From: JBGTKH01 sp041744735
GTDB lineage: Bacteria > Planctomycetota > Planctomycetia > Pirellulales > Pirellulaceae
DNA length: 8,060 bases
NCBI GenBank assembly: GCA_041744735.1
Contig: JBGTKH010000024.1
Location: 1-8,060 of the forward strand
Direction: 5' to 3'
Part shown: positions 1 to 5,436 of the stretch, one piece after another
Position numbering within the stretch: position 1 is the first letter of the stretch
Layout of the letters: each line of letters starts with the position of its first letter
The notes under the pieces: generated by a model
What the model saw: only the letters and a program-made list of their open reading frames with translations
Database searches by the model: none
What the model was told of the DNA's origin: nothing
Translations under genes and position numbers: made by a program

Positions 1-2
1 TC

Positions 3-437
3 GTCGCCGTGACGGTCAGCGATTCGCTGCCGGCTTTGACGACGTCGCTTCAACACCGCCAAGCCGCCGTGCGGCGCAGTGCCGCCGAGGCACTCAGCAT
101 GATGGGCCCCGCCGCCAAAGAAACCGCGCCCGCACTGGCCAAGTTGCTCACGGACGAAAATGACGCGGTGCGAAGAAACGCCGCGTTTGCACTGGCCGCA
201 ATCGAGCCCGATGCGTCGACCGTGCTTTCCGAATTAATCGACGCGCTGCATGATTCGGACGCCGAGGTGCGTAAAAACTCAGCCATCGCGATTGGCGCAC
301 TCGGCTTGGCAGCCAAAGACGCTGCGCCGGCGCTGATCGAACGACTGAAAGACGACGACACGGAAGTTCGCCGCTGCGCCGGCGAGTCTCTTCAAGAAAT
401 CGATCCCGATGCGGCGGTAAAGAACAACGCGATGTAG
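3..437 (+). CDS. HEAT-repeat protein, 3' part of a gene cut by the window edge
   Basis: The frame is open to the left edge, so the GTG at 9 is probably internal and the true start lies outside. The visible ~145 residues are about four helical repeats of roughly 35-38 residues. Each carries a D/N-x-x-V-R-R/K-x-A/S-A-x-A-L pattern (for example NDAVRRNAAFAL, DAEVRKNSAIAI and DTEVRRCAGESL) followed by G/P-x-A and a second amphipathic helix. This is the HEAT / PBS-lyase-like repeat fold, a protein-interaction scaffold often joined to other domains in planctomycetes. No catalytic residues are visible, so the function of the whole protein cannot be told. The TAG stop is at 435-437. The next gene to the right converges on it, with palindromic sequence in between. 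Confidence 0.8.
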   Translation, partial: VAVTVSDSLPALTTSLQHRQAAVRRSAAEALSMMGPAAKETAPALAKLLTDENDAVRRNAAFALAAIEPDASTVLSELIDALHDSDAEVRKNSAIAIGALGLAAKDAAPALIERLKDDDTEVRRCAGESLQEIDPDAAVKNNAM

Positions 438-467
438 TGTGGTGCACTGTCAGTCGTGCATGGATGG

Positions 468-491
468 GTAGCCGAAGTCGCCAGACTTTGG
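468..491. repeat. Dispersed repeat, left half-site of the GTAGCCGAAGTCG family
   Basis: The 24 bases beginning GTAGCCGAAGTCGCC and ending AGACTTTGG recur exactly at 7784-7807. There they form one arm of a long palindrome. Here the partner arm is missing and the repeat runs into a different hairpin (511-543). It lies in the gap between two converging genes. The sequence shows only that it is dispersed. Its role is unknown. Confidence 0.7.
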
Positions 492-510
492 CCCGGTGGG
501 GTTGAGTTTA

Positions 511-543
511 CGAAGCCCCAGTTCGTTGAAAGCTGGGGCTTCG
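511..543. terminator. Hairpin between converging genes, possible bidirectional terminator
   Basis: CGAAGCCCCAG (511-521) pairs perfectly with CTGGGGCTTCG (533-543) around an 11-nt loop. A second, overlapping GGGG...CCCC pairing (535-538 or 543-546 with 553-556) is also possible. The hairpin sits downstream of both the HEAT gene and the ZIP transporter gene, so it could end both transcripts. Neither strand has a U-tract after the stem. It may therefore be only a repeat-type palindrome. Confidence 0.4.
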
Positions 544-573
544 GGGACTCAGCCCCAGCCACCCAAACACTGA

Positions 574-1593
574 TCAATGATCCGCGCGATCGTGCGCCGC
601 GTCGTGTGACTCGCCGGGGTGTAACTCGCCGTGATTTGTATGTGGCGCCATTGGGTGCACGTCGTGCTGGTGCGAGTGGCCCGGCAGCAGTTCGATGCCA
701 TACGCGATCGCCACTCCCAACAACAAAACCGCCGACAGCGTCACGCGGTCGTGCGAATGAAAATGCACTTCGGGCAGCAGGTCGCCCAGCGAAATGCACA
801 AAAAGACGCCGGCGGAAAAGGCCAGCGCGTAACCCAATATCGCGTGCTGCGAACCTAGCCAGAACGAACTGCTCAGCCAAAACAGCGCCGCGCCCAACGG
901 GCACATCAACGCGAAACCTAGATTGGCAAGCTGCCGCCACTGGATCGACCAACCGCCGGCCGACATCATCGTGGTGATCGACATCGCATCCAGCGGCTTG
1001 TGCAGGGCCACGGCCAAAAACGTTCCCAAGCCGAATAGCGCCGTTAACGACGTCGCGTGCGATTCCGCTTGCACGCTGGCCGCTAGTGCCACGCCGTCCA
1101 GCGCCGTATGCAACGCTAGCCCAAACGCCAAGCCGATCCAACCGTACGGATGTCCGTGCGAATGTGCTTCCTGAACCGCAGCAGCGTGCGGTTCAGGCTG
1201 GTGATGTTCGTTGCTATGACCGTGATCGTGGTCGCACTGGTGATCGTGATGATGGTCGTGATGATGATCGTGAGCGGGGACAGGTTCTTCTTTCGCGGGT
1301 TTCGGACCCGCGACCGGGCCGTGCTGGTGAAAGTGAAACATGCGGATCAGGAAGAACATCGCCAGCAGTCCGACCAGTGTGGCCATCGCGGCCTGATCGA
1401 GCGATGGCAATTCGGCTGCGGCGTGCGGCAGCAGATGCAGCAGCGCCACACCCAGCATGAGCCCCGCCACGAAGCTCATCATCAACTGCATCCGCGTGTG
1501 CGTCAGTCGGATCTGCGTCGGCAGCCACCCGCCAAACAGAGAGGCCGTTACGATCAGCACGCAATAAATGACGACGAGCGTTGTGGGCCACAT
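574..1593 (-). CDS. ZIP-family metal (zinc/iron) transporter
   Basis: This 339-residue polytopic membrane protein is predicted to move divalent metal, most likely Zn2+, into the cytoplasm. About eight hydrophobic segments are visible. The segment around 161-173 has HTALDGVALAAS and that around 198-206 has HKPLDAMSI. These match the paired metal-binding helices TM4 and TM5 of ZIP proteins (H162/D166 and H198/D202), with Lys-Pro in place of the commoner Glu-x-Pro. A long His/Asp-rich stretch at 108-148 lies in the usual variable loop, and a second His-rich region forms the C-terminal tail (306-339). Both could bind or sense metal. The family's typical length is 250-350 residues. The start is ATG at 1591-1593 with only a weak GGA upstream. 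The gene stands alone, convergent with the HEAT gene. No Zur-like operator was recognised. Transport direction and metal are inferred from the family. Confidence 0.88.
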   Translation of the reverse strand: MWPTTLVVIYCVLIVTASLFGGWLPTQIRLTHTRMQLMMSFVAGLMLGVALLHLLPHAAAELPSLDQAAMATLVGLLAMFFLIRMFHFHQHGPVAGPKPAKEEPVPAHDHHHDHHHDHQCDHDHGHSNEHHQPEPHAAAVQEAHSHGHPYGWIGLAFGLALHTALDGVALAASVQAESHATSLTALFGLGTFLAVALHKPLDAMSITTMMSAGGWSIQWRQLANLGFALMCPLGAALFWLSSSFWLGSQHAILGYALAFSAGVFLCISLGDLLPEVHFHSHDRVTLSAVLLLGVAIAYGIELLPGHSHQHDVHPMAPHTNHGELHPGESHDAAHDRADH

Positions 1594-1670
1594 ATCACTC
1601 GTCCAGCGTGAGTTCGTTTCCTGAGCGGCGTCGGCACCGGACGAACCGCCGTCCCGCCGTGCAGCCTCTC

Positions 1671-1698
1671 AATGTAGCGAAAATCGGCCCGCTGGCAA
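1671..1698 (-). promoter_or_regulatory. Candidate sigma70-type promoter for the ZIP transporter
   Basis: On the minus strand, TTGCCA (1693-1698) is followed after 16 bp by TACATT (1671-1676). The hexamers match the consensus at 5/6 and 4/6. The predicted transcript start near 1664 leaves a leader of about 70 nt. The -35 is the same hexamer as in the better promoter at 7966-7994. Confidence 0.35.
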
Positions 1699-1774
1699 CT
1701 CGATAGCGCGAACGGCGTCGGGAGTCTTTTTCAGTTTTGGCGAAGCTGAGTGGCCTGACCCTGCACGTTTATCG

Positions 1775-2800
1775 CTATTGCGTCTCCACCGGCTCCCACA
1801 TCACGTAGCGGCGGATTTCATCGACCAGGTAGGGCGCTTTGAAGTATTCGTCGCGATTGTGCTGCCGGCCGACTTCGCCGTTCACATCCCATTGCACAAT
1901 GTTACGGGCCAATTCTCCGAAGAACTCGGCCCCGGCCAGACCGGTATAGCCCAACGCCTGCTGACGCGGGTCAAAATCCAGCAGCCAATAGCGCCGCAGG
2001 ACGTAGTCGCACGAGTTATACAGCAACAGCAGGCGGTCCACTTGCGACAAAGCCCGTTCGTGATATTCGCCCGGCAGCAGCCAATAGTTCGGCAGCGCCG
2101 CCGCCAACAGCACAACCCGCACGCGCTGCGATTCCGGCCCACGGTATTCTCGCAACGACCGGCCCGCCAGCTCTCCGCCGGCCGAAACGTGCAATGCTCC
2201 CGTTGTAATGCGGGCGCCGAAACTGTAACCGATCACACTTACATGAACATGCGGATCGATGCGCGATAGAACCCAACCGAGATAGTAACTCTCGATCTCG
2301 GTGCGCTGCGCTTTGGCGCGCACGTCTCGCAACGGGCCCGTGAACTTGTCTGCGGGCCAGGACCAGATGACAAACCGCAGCGGCTGATCGCTGCGCGACT
2401 CGCAGGCCAGCGCGTGATAAACCAACCGGCCGCGAGCCGCACACTCGTCACCTTCGATGCGATTGCCATGAATGTAGAACACGGTGGGGATTTGTGCGTC
2501 GTCCTGCGAAAGTAACTCGGACAAGTTCGATGACACCCAACCTTGTTCGCGGTCGTATCGTCCTACTTGAAGATTCGGCTCGACCGCTGGGTCACTCTGC
2601 ACCGCCTCCACCGGCCGCGTGTTGATGTACCAAAGCTGATCCTGTGGCCGCGGCGCACAACCGCAGTGCTCGGCTGCTTCCGCGGGCGAATGTATATGCG
2701 CACGAACCGCACCGAGAACAACCGGGCTAATGCCAGCGTGGATTATGAACAAGATCAGCCAAGTAATTGAAGGGCGCGTTGCTAGTACGAATCGAGTCAT
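1775..2800 (-). CDS. Exported or membrane-anchored alpha/beta hydrolase (DUF900-like)
   Basis: This 341-residue protein has an N-terminal hydrophobic segment (about 12-31) that is a signal peptide or anchor. It is followed by a short linker with HCGC and then a hydrolase core. FYIHGNR (108-114) looks like the oxyanion-hole strand and turn. GYSFGA (191-196) is the nucleophile elbow G-x-S-x-G with Ser193. YNSCDYVL (261-268) offers Asp265 as the acid, and His314 in QHNRDEYF is a plausible catalytic His. The order and spacing fit alpha/beta hydrolases of the DUF900/lipase-like group. The substrate cannot be told; an ester, lipid or peptide is possible. The start is ATG at 2798-2800, with GGAAACGAG just upstream acting as a modest ribosome site. 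The gene is divergent from the small lipoprotein gene and has no operon partner. The fold is secure and the reaction is inferred. Confidence 0.8.
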   Translation of the reverse strand: MTRFVLATRPSITWLILFIIHAGISPVVLGAVRAHIHSPAEAAEHCGCAPRPQDQLWYINTRPVEAVQSDPAVEPNLQVGRYDREQGWVSSNLSELLSQDDAQIPTVFYIHGNRIEGDECAARGRLVYHALACESRSDQPLRFVIWSWPADKFTGPLRDVRAKAQRTEIESYYLGWVLSRIDPHVHVSVIGYSFGARITTGALHVSAGGELAGRSLREYRGPESQRVRVVLLAAALPNYWLLPGEYHERALSQVDRLLLLYNSCDYVLRRYWLLDFDPRQQALGYTGLAGAEFFGELARNIVQWDVNGEVGRQHNRDEYFKAPYLVDEIRRYVMWEPVETQ

Positions 2801-2872
2801 CTCGTTTCCAGCCGTCGTTGGGTCGCGGTTAAATGACTTTTACCTCAAGTCACTTACTCTGAACTGTAGCAC

Positions 2873-2919
2873 TTTTTCAACAACCTGCGTTGTCGAAAAA
2901 CCAACGCCTTGTTGAAAAA
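2873..2919. repeat. Nested palindrome between divergent genes
   Basis: TTTTTCAACAA (2873-2883) pairs perfectly with TTGTTGAAAAA (2909-2919). Inside it, GCGTTG (2887-2892) pairs with CAACGC (2902-2907). The result is a two-part hairpin with a small asymmetric internal loop. It lies 73 bp upstream of the hydrolase start and about 100 bp upstream of the lipoprotein start, so a terminator role for these two genes is unlikely. It could be an operator, a cruciform or an inserted palindromic repeat. Confidence 0.6.
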
Positions 2920-2933
2920 AATCCCGTGTTGAG

Positions 2934-2962
2934 TTTGCACATCACGGCGCGTGGGGTAGAGT
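2934..2962 (+). promoter_or_regulatory. Candidate promoter for the small lipoprotein
   Basis: TTTGCA (2934-2939) and TAGAGT (2957-2962) are separated by 17 bp. Each matches the sigma70 consensus at 4/6. Position and spacing suit the gene starting at 3021, but the hexamers are weak. Confidence 0.28.
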
Positions 2963-3007
2963 TACTTGGCCCGCAGTTTCGCCCATGTTCGAGCGTCCTG
3001 CCTTTCG

Positions 3008-3015
3008 GGAGGTGA
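3008..3015 (+). promoter_or_regulatory. Strong Shine-Dalgarno that fixes the lipoprotein start
   Basis: GGAGGTGA (3008-3015) is a near-perfect ribosome binding site, 5 nt before ATG 3021. It rules out the upstream in-frame ATG at 2985, which would place charged residues before the signal peptide. Confidence 0.8.
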
Positions 3016-3020
3016 GTACC

Positions 3021-3245
3021 ATGAAGAGGCTTTTGATTTTGACGGCCCTGTTGATGATGGCCGTCGTCACCGTTGGTTGCCGCAGCAACGCCTGTTCGCG
3101 TGGCTGCTTCAACCGCGGTGCTGCTTGTAACAATTATGGCGGCACGACCGTGTACAGTGCCCCCGAGGACGACAGCATCCTGCTGCCGCCCGCGTCCCAA
3201 CCGCCGCTGCTGCCCGGCCCGGTGCAAGCTCTGCCCAGCCGCTAG
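3021..3245 (+). CDS. Small Cys-rich predicted lipoprotein
   Basis: This 74-residue protein has a basic start (MKRLL), a hydrophobic stretch (4-18) and Cys20 in TVGC, a lipobox-like site. The -3 position is Thr, not the usual Leu, so lipidation is likely but not certain. The mature part is CRSNACSRGCF followed by AACNNYGG and a Pro/Leu-rich tail (PPASQPPLLPGP). Three further cysteines (25, 29, 36) could form disulfides or bind a metal. I recall many similar mini-lipoproteins in planctomycetes with no known role. The start is set by the strong ribosome site at 3008-3015. The gene stands alone, divergent from the hydrolase gene, and is followed by hairpins at 3284-3301 and 3311-3352. Confidence 0.72.
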   Translation: MKRLLILTALLMMAVVTVGCRSNACSRGCFNRGAACNNYGGTTVYSAPEDDSILLPPASQPPLLPGPVQALPSR

Positions 3246-3283
3246 TTATTCCGCCGGCTCCGCGCAGCCACTGATCCATTTGT

Positions 3284-3301
3284 CCACCGCCCTCTCGGTG
3301 G
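3284..3301 (+). terminator. Short hairpin after the lipoprotein gene
   Basis: CCACCG (3284-3289) pairs with CGGTGG (3296-3301) around a 6-nt loop, 38 nt after the stop codon. There is no U-tract, so termination is only possible. Confidence 0.3.
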
Positions 3302-3310
3302 AATCGCTAC

Positions 3311-3352
3311 ATCGCGAGAAGTGCGTGAAATCCTGACGCGCCTTCTCGCGAT
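3311..3352. terminator. Strong hairpin between converging genes, possible bidirectional terminator
   Basis: ATCGCGAGAAG (3311-3321) and CTTCTCGCGAT (3342-3352) form a perfect 11-bp stem. It is extended inside by GCGT (3323-3326) with ACGC (3336-3339). The hairpin lies between the lipoprotein gene and the toxin gene, which converge. It has no poly-U on either side, so it may act as a barrier or a repeat and not as a classical intrinsic terminator. Confidence 0.42.
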
Positions 3353-3424
3353 GAGCGACGGATTGAGCCGACGATGCTCACGGAAGTCTTGCGCGGCGAG
3401 TGAATGGCGCGAATCCATGCACGA

Positions 3425-3682
3425 CTAGGGTTGGATTAACCGATCGTATTCCGCATGAGCTCCAATCCAAAACCAGACTAAGTCCTCGCCGGATTCTACG
3501 GCTAGCGCACGATATTGAATTCCCACCCGCGCCGACCAGAAACGGCCGACTTTTTTGAAGTGCAGCGACGGGTGCTTGGCATCTTGCTTGAGCAGCTTGA
3601 AGTTCTTATCCGCCAACGCCCGAATCGCGTTTGGCAACTTGTTGTAGCAGTCCCAAAACTCCGGTGTTGCCAGGTGCTTCAT
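3425..3682 (-). CDS. RelE/ParE-superfamily toxin of a type II toxin-antitoxin pair
   Basis: This 85-residue protein begins MKHLATPEFWDCYNKLP. An N-terminal helical pair (about 5-36) is followed by the core KHPSLHFKKVGRFWSARVG, then IQYRALAV and FWIGAHAEYDRLI. This is the usual RelE/ParE layout: small basic protein, K-x-V/L-x-x-x-x-W-S-x-R-V-G-x-x-Y-R-A, and a final W-I-G-x-H-x-E-Y-D. RelE types cut mRNA on the ribosome and ParE types poison gyrase; the sequence does not decide between them. The ATG at 3680-3682 is preferred because it overlaps the antitoxin stop as ATGA, so the genes are translationally coupled. A TTG at 3692-3694 would add four residues. The protein appears intact. Confidence 0.82.
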   Translation of the reverse strand: MKHLATPEFWDCYNKLPNAIRALADKNFKLLKQDAKHPSLHFKKVGRFWSARVGIQYRALAVESGEDLVWFWIGAHAEYDRLIQP

Positions 3683-3876
3683 AGCGGCGTGCAACGATTC
3701 GAACGAGCATGTTCGAGCGCCTGATCAGCCAGTCGATCCAACTTGCCGTTTTGCACGTCGCGTTCAAACTCATTGTCCCAGAGGTCTGCGTCGAAATGCG
3801 CAAACCACTCGCGGAATTGAGCGAGTTCACGCGTTGAGAGCTGAGAAATGGCCGTTTCGATTTGCTTAAGCGTCAT
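3679..3876 (-). CDS. Antitoxin partner of the RelE/ParE-type toxin
   Basis: This 65-residue acidic protein reads MTLKQIETAISQLS, then RELAQFREWFAHFDADLWD, and ends GKLDRLADQALEHARSNRCTPL. I recognise this pattern (E-L-x-x-F-R-x-W-F, D-x-x-W-D, D-x-x-x-G-K-L-D-x-L and a terminal R-C-T-x-L) from small proteins encoded just before RelE/ParE toxins in cyanobacteria and planctomycetes. No classical ribbon-helix-helix or HTH motif is obvious, so DNA binding cannot be claimed. The gene comes first in the pair, as is usual, and its TGA overlaps the toxin ATG by 4 bp. No Shine-Dalgarno precedes ATG 3874-3876. The promoter at 3884-3913 would start the transcript at or next to the ATG. Confidence 0.78.
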   Translation of the reverse strand: MTLKQIETAISQLSTRELAQFREWFAHFDADLWDNEFERDVQNGKLDRLADQALEHARSNRCTPL

Positions 3877-3883
3877 ACAAATG

Positions 3884-3913
3884 AATATAGGCCCCTGGGG
3901 CTACGAACGTCAA
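3884..3913 (-). promoter_or_regulatory. Strong promoter of the toxin-antitoxin operon with embedded palindrome
   Basis: On the minus strand, TTGACG (3908-3913) is followed after 18 bp by TATATT (3884-3889). Each is 5/6 to consensus. Only 7 nt lie between the -10 box and the antitoxin ATG, so the mRNA is predicted to be leaderless. The spacer holds a perfect palindrome, GCCCC-T-GGGGC (3891-3901), well placed for repressor binding and autoregulation. Confidence 0.6.
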
Positions 3914-3918
3914 CATAA

Positions 3919-3999
3919 GGTAGTGGTACAAGTTGCCGTAGCGGAAGTGGTGACACTTCCGAAGTCTAACGACTTCGGCTACCAAAATGTACCACTACC
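3919..3999. mobile_element. MITE-like 81-bp element with 12-bp inverted ends and 8-bp flanking duplication
   Basis: GGTAGTGGTACA (3919-3930) is the exact reverse complement of TGTACCACTACC (3988-3999). The octamer CAACATAA lies directly outside both ends (3911-3918 and 4000-4007), as expected of a target-site duplication. Inside are two compact stems: GGAAGTG/CACTTCC (3943-3949 with 3954-3960) and CCGAAGTC/GACTTCGG (3959-3966 with 3971-3978). The core recurs at 7887-7932. No protein is encoded, so movement would need an enzyme supplied elsewhere. The left duplication overlaps the -35 box of the toxin-antitoxin promoter. Confidence 0.55.
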
Positions 4000-4007
4000 C
4001 AACATAA

Positions 4008-4268
4008 TTGTCCCGGTCGGGCCTGATAAAACCGGTAAAGTCGCCGCTGTTTCGCTGACCGGCACGCGACGAGCAAAGCTTTGCGGCGCTTGCCGCTTGT
4101 GCTGTGGATACGTGACGGATGTGCCGATGATGCCTACTGCACCGGTAGCATCATCGGCGCTACCGCTCATCCCTCCACAACCGCCCGCCACGAAGACGCT
4201 TGCCAATGCCGCCGCTTGTCAAGACAAAGGCAAATCCATGTCTCCGCCGAAAGATCGCAAGCAACGCG
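4008..4268. other. Non-coding stretch upstream of the DUF1207 gene, with a hairpin
   Basis: No convincing gene was found here. The main structure is a hairpin at 4123-4158: GCCGATGATG and CTAC on the left pair with GTAG and CATCATCGGC on the right (14 bp with one bulged C, 7-nt loop). A short perfect palindrome, GCAAAGCTTTGC, lies at 4073-4084. In-frame codons upstream of the DUF1207 start extend to 4200. No clear promoter was recognised for that gene. Confidence 0.5.
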
Positions 4269-5225
4269 ATGCGCTGCCGCGTGATGGCGTTGTTGCTGGC
4301 GTCCGTCTTGGCCGTTGCATGCGAGCCGACATGGATGCTGGCCCGCGGCACGGACGGCATACTGGGTCTTTCGCGATTGCCGTCGGTCGAGACGTCCAGC
4401 GAGATAGTGAGTGACTCGCAAGTCGAATCCCTCTGGCCCAGTTCCTCGGTTCATGAGCAGACGTGGACGACGCAGCTTCTGCCGAGCGGGCTGATCTACC
4501 GCTCGTACTTGGCCGGCACGCGCGAGCCGCGATTGGCGAGCGTCTGGTCGTACGAGTCCGATCTGGGTGAAGTTTGGAACCCGACGTTAGGAGCACGCGT
4601 TGGCTTGTGGCGGTTTGGAACAGAAAACGATTTGCGTCCCGAAGGGTTTCAAATCGATTTCGACGGTGCCGTGTTCCCGCGGCTCGATCCTTGGGAGGAC
4701 AGCAATCCGCTGATCGCATCCGATTTTCGCGCCGGGTTCTGGCTGACGTACGGCAACGGCCCGTGGCATGTGAAGGTCGGCTATTATCACTTGAGCGCCC
4801 ACTTAGGCGACGAGTTTCTGTTGGCCAATCCCGGCGTGCAGCGGATCAACTACGTGCGCGATGAAGCGATGGTCGGCGTTGGATATTACTGGACGGACGA
4901 CGTGCGGCTGTACGCCGAAGCAGGCTATGCGCCGGGCATCGACGGCGGTGCCGAGCCGCTGGAATTTCAATTCGGAGCCGAATACAGCCCCATCGTCGAC
5001 CGCGGCTGGCGAGGCTCACCTTTTGCCGCCGCCAACGTGAATCTGCGCGAAGAAGTTGACTTCAGCGGCAATTTCGTCACACAACTCGGCTGGCAATGGC
5101 TGAACGGTTGCAACGGCCGGCGCTTCCGAGTCGGCCTGCAATACTTTGTCGGCAAGAGCGACGACTACGAATTCTTCCGCCGCCACGAATCACGCATCGG
5201 CGGCGGCACGTGGTTCGACTTTTAA
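4269..5225 (+). CDS. DUF1207 protein, predicted outer-membrane beta-barrel
   Basis: From ATG 4269 this gives 318 residues. The N-terminus, MRCRVMALLLASVLAVAC, is a signal peptide, with cleavage either at Cys18 or after WMLA (22-25). The body matches DUF1207 as I know it: LLPSGLIYRSYLAGTREPR (70-88), GLWRFGT (112-118), GFQIDFDGAVFPRLD (126-140) and a long central block, FRAGFWLTYGNGPWHVK to GYYHLSAHLGDEF (153-183). The alternating aromatic strands and the terminal Phe in GTWFDF fit an outer-membrane barrel. No enzymatic residues are recognised and the role is unknown. The start is uncertain. TTG 4200 and ATG 4206 are in frame, but they would put a polar 20-residue stretch before the signal peptide, and none of the starts has a good ribosome site. 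A long inverted repeat follows 40 nt after the stop and may end the transcript. Confidence 0.8.
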   Translation: MRCRVMALLLASVLAVACEPTWMLARGTDGILGLSRLPSVETSSEIVSDSQVESLWPSSSVHEQTWTTQLLPSGLIYRSYLAGTREPRLASVWSYESDLGEVWNPTLGARVGLWRFGTENDLRPEGFQIDFDGAVFPRLDPWEDSNPLIASDFRAGFWLTYGNGPWHVKVGYYHLSAHLGDEFLLANPGVQRINYVRDEAMVGVGYYWTDDVRLYAEAGYAPGIDGGAEPLEFQFGAEYSPIVDRGWRGSPFAAANVNLREEVDFSGNFVTQLGWQWLNGCNGRRFRVGLQYFVGKSDDYEFFRRHESRIGGGTWFDF

Positions 5226-5265
5226 CGCTGGATTGCGTCGCGTTTCGGTGGACTCGTTTAACCCC

Positions 5266-5331
5266 GTTTAACCCGTAGCCGTAGGCGACGGCGCCTCGTC
5301 CCACGCCCTCGCCTGCGGCTACGGGTTAAAC
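5266..5331. repeat. 23-bp inverted repeat of the GTAGCCGTAGGCGA type, with tandem duplication at its edge
   Basis: The left arm 5266-5288 (GTTTAACCCGTAGCCG... to GGCGA) and the right arm 5309-5331 (TCGCCTGCGG... to GGGTTAAAC) pair at 22 of 23 positions. The exception is a G-U wobble. The loop is 20 nt. The first ten bases are also preceded by a near-copy, GTTTAACCCC (5256-5265). It stands between two same-strand genes and may end the DUF1207 transcript, although no U-tract follows. Confidence 0.65.
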
Positions 5332-5355
5332 AACGGAGCTGCCGTCCTGTATACT
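5326..5355 (+). promoter_or_regulatory. Weak candidate promoter for the selenoprotein gene
   Basis: TATACT (5350-5355) is a good -10 box (5/6). The best -35 at 18 bp is TTAAAC (5326-5331, 3/6), inside the right arm of the inverted repeat. Transcription from here would give a leader of about 75 nt. Confidence 0.25.
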
Positions 5356-5426
5356 ATCGCAGTCAGCGTGACTGGCGCCGAACGTGAATCACGCAGGAAC
5401 CTCCGCAACCTAAGTAAATCAGAAAT

Positions 5427-5432
5427 GAGGTG
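5427..5432 (+). promoter_or_regulatory. Ribosome binding site supporting the GTG start at 5437
   Basis: GAGGTG (5427-5432) lies 4 nt before GTG 5437. The alternative ATG at 5425 overlaps this motif and has no site of its own. The GTG start also gives a clean signal peptide. Confidence 0.55.
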
Positions 5433-5436
5433 TCGA

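Noticed and set aside
392..1141. Minus-strand 249-residue ORF overlapping the ZIP gene
   Set aside because: It is Arg/Ala/Gly-rich with no domain and is explained by a frame shadow of the transporter.
1150..1611. Plus-strand ORF rich in Val/Met and His
   Set aside because: It is a shadow of the ZIP transporter; the His/Asp-rich codons read in antisense give the odd composition.
2985..3020. Upstream ATG 2985 as start of the lipoprotein
   Set aside because: The strong ribosome site at 3008-3015 points to ATG 3021, and the longer form would bury the signal peptide.
4123..4158. Small regulatory RNA or riboswitch at the hairpin before DUF1207
   Set aside because: It is only one bulged stem, without a promoter, terminator or known aptamer pattern. 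It is listed only as a hairpin.
3848..4414. 188-residue plus-strand ORF
   Set aside because: It crosses the toxin-antitoxin promoter, the 81-bp element and several hairpins, and overlaps the DUF1207 gene in another frame. It shows no recognisable domain.
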